Both the position numbers and the translations under genes were made by a program. The notes beneath the pieces are model-generated. The model had not been told where the DNA came from. It worked only from the letters and a program-made list of their open reading frames with translations, and did no database searches. A stretch of DNA of 19,406 nucleotides. It comes from an uncultured Pseudobdellovibrionaceae bacterium (lineage in GTDB: Bacteria; Bdellovibrionota; Bdellovibrionia; Bdellovibrionales; Bdellovibrionaceae). Below are positions 14,732 to 19,406 of the stretch, piece after piece (positions within the stretch are counted from its first letter, which is position 1; each line of letters starts with the position of its first letter). The stretch spans positions 1-19,406 of the forward strand of contig CALCCV010000622.1 of NCBI GenBank assembly GCA_937900305.1, written 5' to 3'.

Positions 14732-15622
14732 ATGCAACCAACAAAAAGCACTTCGAAAAAACTGGTGAAGCCTAAAAAAAATGCAAAGAAAGTTGCACGT
14801 CTAGAGTCTGAAGACGCCGAGCCCAAGGCCCTCATCACGATTGATGAACGCCAGGGATTGATCTTTCAATCGAAAAAAGATTTGCTCGATTACTTCGGCC
14901 CGAAGGTCGATGATTTTGAATTGGATTGGCGAAAAAAACGTCCCGCTGATGATTACACTCGGGAAGAGATGCGCAAACTCAAAGAAGAACTAGACCTGGT
15001 TTTGGACGATCCCGATGAAGTGTGGATGGAAGAAAAGAAATTTGACGACTTGAGTGTGAGCTTTTTCATGCGGCAGGTCGATGAGCATTGGCACCTGGCG
15101 ATTGTTCACGTGGCGCAGGACGATCAAACACCCACATTTGTCTATTTTCACTTTCCGACGAAGGGCAAAGAATTTTTTCGCAGTTACCGTCGTGGTTACA
15201 AAGTCTATGATCGCATTTTCGAAAAAGTGATTCCCGGAATGATTGATGGCGATGCCTTGAGCGACGGTGATGATTTAGCGGTCGGATTGTATCTGTCGAT
15301 GATGAAAATCCGGGGTGAAAAGGACGTGGCGGAGGACAAGTTTCAAGAGCTCGGAAATTTGCGTGAAGAGACCCTCCAGGGGCCCGACGAAATTTGGCGA
15401 AAAACAGACATGGATGGACACGTCTTAGTGGTCTTCATCAAAGAGTTCGCCGAGCAAGAATTTACAGATTTGCACTACGTGGCCGTCACCTTAGAAGATC
15501 CGCAGAGCAACACACACTCTTTGCTTTTTACTTTCCCCACCAACGACGAAAGTTTGCTCGATCGCTACCGACAGGGCGAAAATCTGCAAGCCGATGAAGT
15601 GGTGCAGGAGTCCTCACACTAA
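14732..15622 (+). CDS. Protein with two tandem PBECR-like units
   Basis: 296 residues from ATG 14732; in-frame starts back to 14684 are possible, and none has a good ribosome-binding site. The first 30 residues are Lys-rich. Two similar units follow: about 93-170, from DDPDEVWM through VYFHFPT to YRRGYKVYD, and about 217-290, from GPDEIWRK through LLFTFPT to YRQGENLQ. The shared pattern, PDE[V/I]W, a long beta region, F.FPT and YR[R/Q]G, shows an internal duplication. The pattern resembles the PBECR2-type nuclease-fold domains found in phage and bacterial proteins, but I could not confirm catalytic residues, so function is open. No signal peptide. Its stop lies 6 bp from the stop of the convergent caspase-like gene. 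Confidence 0.75.
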   Translation: MQPTKSTSKKLVKPKKNAKKVARLESEDAEPKALITIDERQGLIFQSKKDLLDYFGPKVDDFELDWRKKRPADDYTREEMRKLKEELDLVLDDPDEVWMEEKKFDDLSVSFFMRQVDEHWHLAIVHVAQDDQTPTFVYFHFPTKGKEFFRSYRRGYKVYDRIFEKVIPGMIDGDALSDGDDLAVGLYLSMMKIRGEKDVAEDKFQELGNLREETLQGPDEIWRKTDMDGHVLVVFIKEFAEQEFTDLHYVAVTLEDPQSNTHSLLFTFPTNDESLLDRYRQGENLQADEVVQESSH

Positions 15623-15628
15623 AGGTCA

Positions 15629-16915
15629 TTAGGGCGCGTTGTCCTCATCTCCGACAACTCCATCTAGAAATGGGGAAGTCTTGATCAGTTCCTGATAGGA
15701 CGCTTTTTTTCCCGTGGCAAAGTACGACGTGATGGCATCTATCCATAAAATGACACCAGAGCTATCTATGGCAAAGCCACCTTCGGTGGCGGTTGTTATC
15801 ATATCTAACTCACCTTTGCTGGAGACTTTCTCTTTGGCCAAAAAATAATCTTTGGCGTAGTAGCGATACGAATAACAGCCATAGAGCAAAATCAATTGAT
15901 AGCTCGGATCGAGCGAAAAGGGCAAATTCGTTTTTTCTTTGAGTAACGCGAGATTGAGGTTTCGGCCCACACCGCTGTGTCCGTTGTAATAGATCACTGA
16001 TGAGTTCGCCAAAGCGTCGTTGTAAAAGTGACGAAACCCAGAGCTATTTCGTTCAAATCCAACCATGGCTAAGATGAATCGAACGACGATTCGCACTCCG
16101 TTGCCTTGACTTAAATAAAACTCTTCCACGTAAGGATTTTTTTCCTTTCCGGGATAGATCGATTTGATCTCATCCTCGGTCCAAACGTGAGATTTGAATT
16201 GGCGCTTTAAAAGTCGTTTCTTGAGATCTCGACCCAGCATTGCACCAGAGGATGGCGCCGAGAGAGCCCAGTCGTCATCATCATACTCCTCGAAAGTGCC
16301 AAAAATATCGAAACGCAAAGTAGAGCCATTGTCGGTTTTTCGAAGCAAGCGATCGTATTCAGGGAAGGTCTGTTGTGTGTTGGTCTTGCGCTCAAAAGTG
16401 AGCGGAAGGTTGACGTAGTCCGTATTTTCTAACAGATTGCAGCCAGTGAGTGGGGCCCAGTAATACCAAAAAGCCTTACCTGGATGATTTGCATACTTTT
16501 GCCAGCACTTTCCGTTGGCTTTGGTTTCAATCTCTAGGGGCCACAGGGGCATACTCAATGGATAGGGGCCATCTTCCCAAATGTTGCTCACTTCGCCCAA
16601 AACTTCAAATGAGTAATCAATTCGAATGGTCCCCGGAGTTGAACTTTGAGCTCGACGAGACAGGATGTGTGCGTCGGAAAAAAAAGCGATCGAAGACGAA
16701 CTCCTAAAGGGTCCGCCGAAGAGTTGCAAATGTCCACGAATCAAACGGTTTATTTCTGTTCCCGAAGGAACTTCAGACGTGCGAATAAAAAAGTAGGGTG
16801 ATCCACGAATGACCGCTTCAGTTTGGCGGGCTCCGAAAAAAGCGTGGGAAGAGTGAGTCGGCAGCCAGACCAACAGAGCGAAAAAAACAAACTGTCGAAA
16901 AAATGATTCTTTCAC
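15629..16915 (-). CDS. Exported protein with a caspase/gingipain-like His...Cys arrangement
   Basis: 428 residues from GTG 16915, 3 nt after the stop of the upstream lipoprotein gene. A signal peptide is cut near SSHA|FF. The N-terminal 260 residues are beta-rich with no family recognised. The last third shows the clan CD cysteine-peptidase layout: SSVIYYNGHSGVGRNL, with H313 ending a beta strand, then YQLILLYGCYSYRYY, with C347 ending the next one, 34 residues later, then LDMITTATEGG. The hydrophobic strand, Gly-His, hydrophobic strand, Cys order fits caspases and gingipains. Proteolysis has not been shown and the rest of the fold needs a structure model. It probably works outside the cytoplasm, with the adjacent lipoprotein as a possible partner. 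Confidence 0.72.
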   Translation of the reverse strand: MKESFFRQFVFFALLVWLPTHSSHAFFGARQTEAVIRGSPYFFIRTSEVPSGTEINRLIRGHLQLFGGPFRSSSSIAFFSDAHILSRRAQSSTPGTIRIDYSFEVLGEVSNIWEDGPYPLSMPLWPLEIETKANGKCWQKYANHPGKAFWYYWAPLTGCNLLENTDYVNLPLTFERKTNTQQTFPEYDRLLRKTDNGSTLRFDIFGTFEEYDDDDWALSAPSSGAMLGRDLKKRLLKRQFKSHVWTEDEIKSIYPGKEKNPYVEEFYLSQGNGVRIVVRFILAMVGFERNSSGFRHFYNDALANSSVIYYNGHSGVGRNLNLALLKEKTNLPFSLDPSYQLILLYGCYSYRYYAKDYFLAKEKVSSKGELDMITTATEGGFAIDSSGVILWIDAITSYFATGKKASYQELIKTSPFLDGVVGDEDNAP

Positions 16916-16918
16916 GGA

Positions 16919-17677
16919 TCACTTATCAAATGGATTGCAGAGCTCAAGTGCGAGACTGCGGAAGTGAGACGTATTGCCTTCTTCTCCCGATTTCAAACGC
17001 AGGGGGTGAAGCCGTTGCAAAGTCTCAAGCCGTTTGCTGCCGTCTTTTTCGAAAGCGTATTCACTTGGCTTGGCAGGAAAAACGGGAAGCAGGACGTCGA
17101 TGGAGTGTTTGGCTTTGTGGTCTTTTGAATAAACCACCATTCGAATCACGTCGTAATCGCCGTAAGGATCTTTCAGTTCAATTCGAAACCACGATTTTTG
17201 AATGAGTGTCTTCATGTCTTCAGCCGCGACGTAAGTGGCAGCCGGTGCAAGTTGATTCCAATTGGCGCTTTTGAAAAGTTCGGCGTTGAGTTGAGTTTGT
17301 GTATCTGCTGAGACGACATTGAAATAAAGAGGTGTTGGATCTTGATAGACGATTCCATCAGCAGTTCCTTTCCATTTGAAAAACTGGATGTAGTCCTCTT
17401 TTTCCTCGAAATCCGAATTCAAACCCATGATTTTTAAGTAAGCGAGATCGATGTCCACTTCGCCGAGTGGGGTTGCCACGGCCGAAAGGGCCGCTTGCAA
17501 CGGGGCCTTTGAATTCGAACTGCAGTAGGCATAGATCTTCGAAGAGTCCGTCGAGTTTACATTGGGTGGATTTCGAATCCGCGAGGTCAGATCAGCTTGG
17601 TTATCAATCTTGCTTGGTCCGCAAGCTTGAAACATCAAACTCAAAAGCATTAGTGTTGGGACTGCGTATCGTTTCAT
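16919..17677 (-). CDS. Lipoprotein of unknown function
   Basis: 252 residues from ATG 17677, with GAGGT (17683-17687) 5 nt upstream. The signal sequence ends in a lipobox (FQAC, C19), with Gly at +2. A short linker rich in Asn/Ser precedes a mixed alpha/beta domain with no motif I recognise (AYCSSNSKAPLQAALSAV, EEKEDYIQFFKWKG, DPYGDYDVIRMVVYSKD). Two further cysteines, at the start (YAYCSS) and end (LELCNP) of the mature domain, could form a disulfide. The caspase-like gene begins 3 nt after its stop, so the two are almost certainly co-transcribed and may act together at the outer membrane. Confidence 0.75.
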   Translation of the reverse strand: MKRYAVPTLMLLSLMFQACGPSKIDNQADLTSRIRNPPNVNSTDSSKIYAYCSSNSKAPLQAALSAVATPLGEVDIDLAYLKIMGLNSDFEEKEDYIQFFKWKGTADGIVYQDPTPLYFNVVSADTQTQLNAELFKSANWNQLAPAATYVAAEDMKTLIQKSWFRIELKDPYGDYDVIRMVVYSKDHKAKHSIDVLLPVFPAKPSEYAFEKDGSKRLETLQRLHPLRLKSGEEGNTSHFRSLALELCNPFDK

Positions 17678-17893
17678 TGACTACCTCAATATAAGACAAT
17701 GTGCACGCCGCTTGCCTGTCTCATTCTGATCTGTTCGAGAGTCTCAGGATCGCCCTACATCTTGTCACGATTCAGTCCATCTCAAATGAAAAGTTTCTGA
17801 CGACTAAGTCGCAAAATGACCGTCTAAAATCTGAACAAACGGGATCTCTTTTTGGCTCGCGATCGAAAGCTCTCCTTAAAATGCCTTTCGATT

Positions 17894-17905
17894 CATTTCG
17901 AAATG
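17894..17905. repeat. Perfect 12-bp palindrome, possible operator
   Basis: CATTTCGAAATG, followed by TGTC-GTGG-GACA (17904-17915) and then TATATATAG. The pair of dyads lies where the -35 region would be if the AT run were a -10 box for the gene at 18021. Confidence 0.35.
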
Positions 17906-18008
17906 TCGTGGGACATATATATAGACAGCTTGGCGCCACCTGTTTTGGCTGATCTCAAGGTGAGACAGGATTGGATTTTGTATTGAGGGGTATTGAGGTC
18001 TTTTATCT

Positions 18009-18014
18009 AGGAGG
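18009..18014 (+). promoter_or_regulatory. Ribosome-binding site fixing a TTG start
   Basis: AGGAGG, 6 nt before TTG 18021, an ideal spacing. The next in-frame ATG (18066) is inside the signal peptide. Confidence 0.7.
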
Positions 18015-18020
18015 TTTCCT

Positions 18021-18680
18021 TTGAAAACAATTTTGCGCTCGGCACTTCTTTTAGTTGTGTTTGCTATGTCGCTTGCCAACTTGGCGGAAGCCAAGAATCA
18101 TCACAAACGAAGACATCGCGAACAGAACCAAAGTCATTCCACGTCCAAGCCTCCCCAGGGGTCTTGCAAGCAGCGTTCAACTGCCATCGGTGAAAAGATC
18201 GGTTTAGATGCCAGCGAAGCGCAATATCAAGCTGAATCAGCTTGGGTGTTTCGAGATCTGTTGGATGAGGCACTAGCTGACAATTCAGGGGGTCTGTTGA
18301 CGAAGGTGACTTTAACACTCGCCAAAAAAGCCTGTGTTGAATACGGCGTGGTTGGGATCTACCAAAATTCTCGATACGTCCACATCTCTTACCCGCGGGT
18401 TAAAGAAGGCAAAGTTTTTGATCTCGAAGTGAACCTTCGCGATCCGATGGTGCTCGAAGACATTTACAACATGGGTTTGTACACGTGGGGCCACGTTGTT
18501 TCGGATATCAAATTTGAATTTTCAAATGTATCAACTCAGCCGGCTGAACCGCCAGCGGAAGATGATGTTGTGGTTTCAGATGATACGACCACAGATAATA
18601 GCACTACAGATGACACTGGTGCGGCAGAAGATCAGTCCGGCTCTGAATCAACAGACGACTCGGGTGAATTGGCCGAGTGA
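18021..18680 (+). CDS. Exported protein with basic head and acidic Thr/Ser/Asp tail
   Basis: 219 residues from TTG 18021. A signal peptide (cut about AEA|KN) is followed by a very basic stretch (HHKRRHREQNQ), a folded core of about 110 residues with two cysteines (GSCKQR and KKACVEYG), and, from about residue 174, an acidic low-complexity tail of Asp, Glu, Thr and Ser (DDTTTDNSTTDDTGAAEDQS). The core includes SRYVHISYPRVKEGKVFDLEV and matches no family I know. The tail resembles the flexible stalks of surface or periplasmic proteins. The next gene starts 48 nt later and also encodes an exported protein. Confidence 0.72.
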   Translation: MKTILRSALLLVVFAMSLANLAEAKNHHKRRHREQNQSHSTSKPPQGSCKQRSTAIGEKIGLDASEAQYQAESAWVFRDLLDEALADNSGGLLTKVTLTLAKKACVEYGVVGIYQNSRYVHISYPRVKEGKVFDLEVNLRDPMVLEDIYNMGLYTWGHVVSDIKFEFSNVSTQPAEPPAEDDVVVSDDTTTDNSTTDDTGAAEDQSGSESTDDSGELAE

Positions 18681-18689
18681 TTCACCCGA
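18660..18689 (+). terminator. Hairpin spanning the stop codon
   Basis: TCGGGTGAAT (18660-18669) pairs perfectly with ATTCACCCGA (18680-18689), with a 10-nt loop that includes most of the TGA. Only three T follow. It could attenuate transcription into the next gene or protect the 3' end. Confidence 0.42.
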
Positions 18690-18728
18690 TTTCGTTGCAA
18701 AGTACGGCTCGATTTTTAGGAGATAGTT

Positions 18729-19181
18729 ATGAAACGCTCAAATGAAAAAATGCCAACATTCGCTCTTTTGGTGATGGCGTTGGTCACACTCACCTGCGGC
18801 GGCCTGATGGCGCAGGCCTTGCCGAAAAAATCGTGGTACGACGAAACTCTTAAAAACAAAAGAGTCACCTGCAAATTTTCTGGAGCGCTCTTTAAAGGGG
18901 CTCACCCCTTTGTTCAAAGAACGAGCTTTCTGATGAAAGATGGTCTTGAAAATTATCCTTTAAAAGAAGCGGCCGGAATTTACGTGACGTTCAAAGCTAA
19001 AGAGAAAGATCTCTCCAGCGCTCTCAACCGCAGGATTTTAGTTGAGCAGACACTGAGTGATGGCGATAGCACGATTTCGCGAACTCGAAAAATGTTGCCT
19101 GAAACTCCATATGCTGTGCTCAATCTGCCCCTGATCACTGAACAGCACTTTGTTAAGATGACCTGCAAGACTTCCAAATAG
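18729..19181 (+). CDS. Small exported protein of unknown function
   Basis: 150 residues from ATG 18729, with AGGAG (18718-18722) 6 nt upstream. The signal peptide is probably cut at AQA|LP; the Cys inside it (LTCGG) does not make a good lipobox. The mature part of about 120 residues is beta-rich and basic, with one cysteine near each end (RVTCKFSG and VKMTCKTSK) that could close a disulfide. No family recognised. It lies 48 nt after another exported-protein gene with a hairpin between them, so the two may be only partly co-expressed. Confidence 0.7.
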   Translation: MKRSNEKMPTFALLVMALVTLTCGGLMAQALPKKSWYDETLKNKRVTCKFSGALFKGAHPFVQRTSFLMKDGLENYPLKEAAGIYVTFKAKEKDLSSALNRRILVEQTLSDGDSTISRTRKMLPETPYAVLNLPLITEQHFVKMTCKTSK

Positions 19182-19296
19182 CTAGCGATCACTGGCTATT
19201 CGGCCGGCGCTGCTTTCAAAAGTGAAACTCTAGCGAACTCCCGGCAAAAGGGCCCAGTCCAGTCAAGGGGCTCTCACTCCTGACCGATGAGTTCAC

Positions 19297-19406
19297 ATGC
19301 GGCTGCGGACTTTCAAATTTTTTATGACACTGTTCTTTCTGCTCGGCACGACGTCGCGGGCCGAAGCGCTGTTAGAAACTTCGCTTTTTTATTTCACAGA
19401 TTCTCT
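19297..19406 (+). CDS. Start of an exported protein, cut by the window edge
   Basis: From ATG 19297 the frame stays open to the end: 36 codons plus two bases. It begins with a clear signal peptide (MRLRTFKFFMTLFFLLG, cut about RAEA|LL) and continues LETSLFYFTDS, a start common in outer-membrane barrel proteins, although too little is visible to say. No good ribosome-binding site was seen; GATGAG at 19286-19291 is the nearest purine-rich stretch. A second in-frame ATG lies at 19324. Confidence 0.55.
   Translation, partial: MRLRTFKFFMTLFFLLGTTSRAEALLETSLFYFTDS

Larger units (their letters stand above)
17678..18020. other. Divergent intergenic region, 343 bp
   Basis: Separates the minus-strand lipoprotein gene from the plus-strand exported-protein gene and should hold both promoters. 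No convincing gene is seen; an 83-codon open frame from 17701 has no ribosome-binding site and an unconvincing composition. Notable are short palindromes (CGACTAAGTCG at 17801-17811, CATTTCGAAATG at 17894-17905), an AT run (17915-17923) that could be a -10 region, and two copies of TATTGAGG at 17981-17988 and 17991-17998. Confidence 0.6.

Noticed and set aside
17701..17952. 83-codon open frame in the divergent intergenic region
   Set aside because: GTG start without ribosome site, no domain, and it overlaps probable promoter sequences.

Overview
The window looks like chromosomal DNA of a Gram-negative bacterium, most likely a member of Bdellovibrionota (Bdellovibrio-like). This is an inference from style: moderate GC, many small exported proteins and lipoproteins, frequent GTG/TTG starts behind strong AGGAG sites, c-type cytochromes and outer-membrane barrels. 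No rRNA, tRNA, CRISPR array or insertion sequence was seen.

Layout. 1-1705 (minus) is most of an acetyl-CoA hydrolase/CoA-transferase family gene that runs off the left edge. 1706-2283 is mostly non-coding but holds a decayed C-terminal piece of the ribosome-assembly GTPase gene rsgA (1847-2101, minus), a 14-bp tandem repeat and a strong hairpin. 2284-3282 (plus) is a nitronate monooxygenase-type FMN enzyme that appears to be read from a leaderless mRNA. 3391-3964 (minus) is a secreted-protein gene split by a frameshift.

The central part, 4155-10802 (plus), is the most striking: a PstS-like solute-binding protein, a four-CXXCH lipoprotein of the SO_2930/HNE_0200 type, a two-CXXCH lipoprotein, a monoheme N-terminus fused to a predicted outer-membrane barrel, and a second predicted barrel. 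The genes lie close together, with one 4-bp overlap. Together they encode seven predicted heme c sites and two barrels, consistent with an envelope electron-transfer or porin-cytochrome assembly. No ABC permease or ATPase is present beside the solute-binding protein.

A minus-strand group follows (10874-14529): a DUF4442 hotdog protein, a membrane-anchored DUF4097-like protein, a long coiled coil fused to an Hsp20/alpha-crystallin domain, a Pro/Ala-rich secreted protein and a small helical protein. 14732-15622 (plus) encodes a protein with two copies of a PDE[V/I]W...FPT...YRxG unit. Converging on it is a minus-strand pair: a lipoprotein (16919-17677) and, 3 nt downstream, a secreted protein with a caspase/gingipain-like His...Cys arrangement (15629-16915). 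The right end (18021-19406, plus) carries two small exported proteins of unknown function and the start of another exported protein cut by the window edge.
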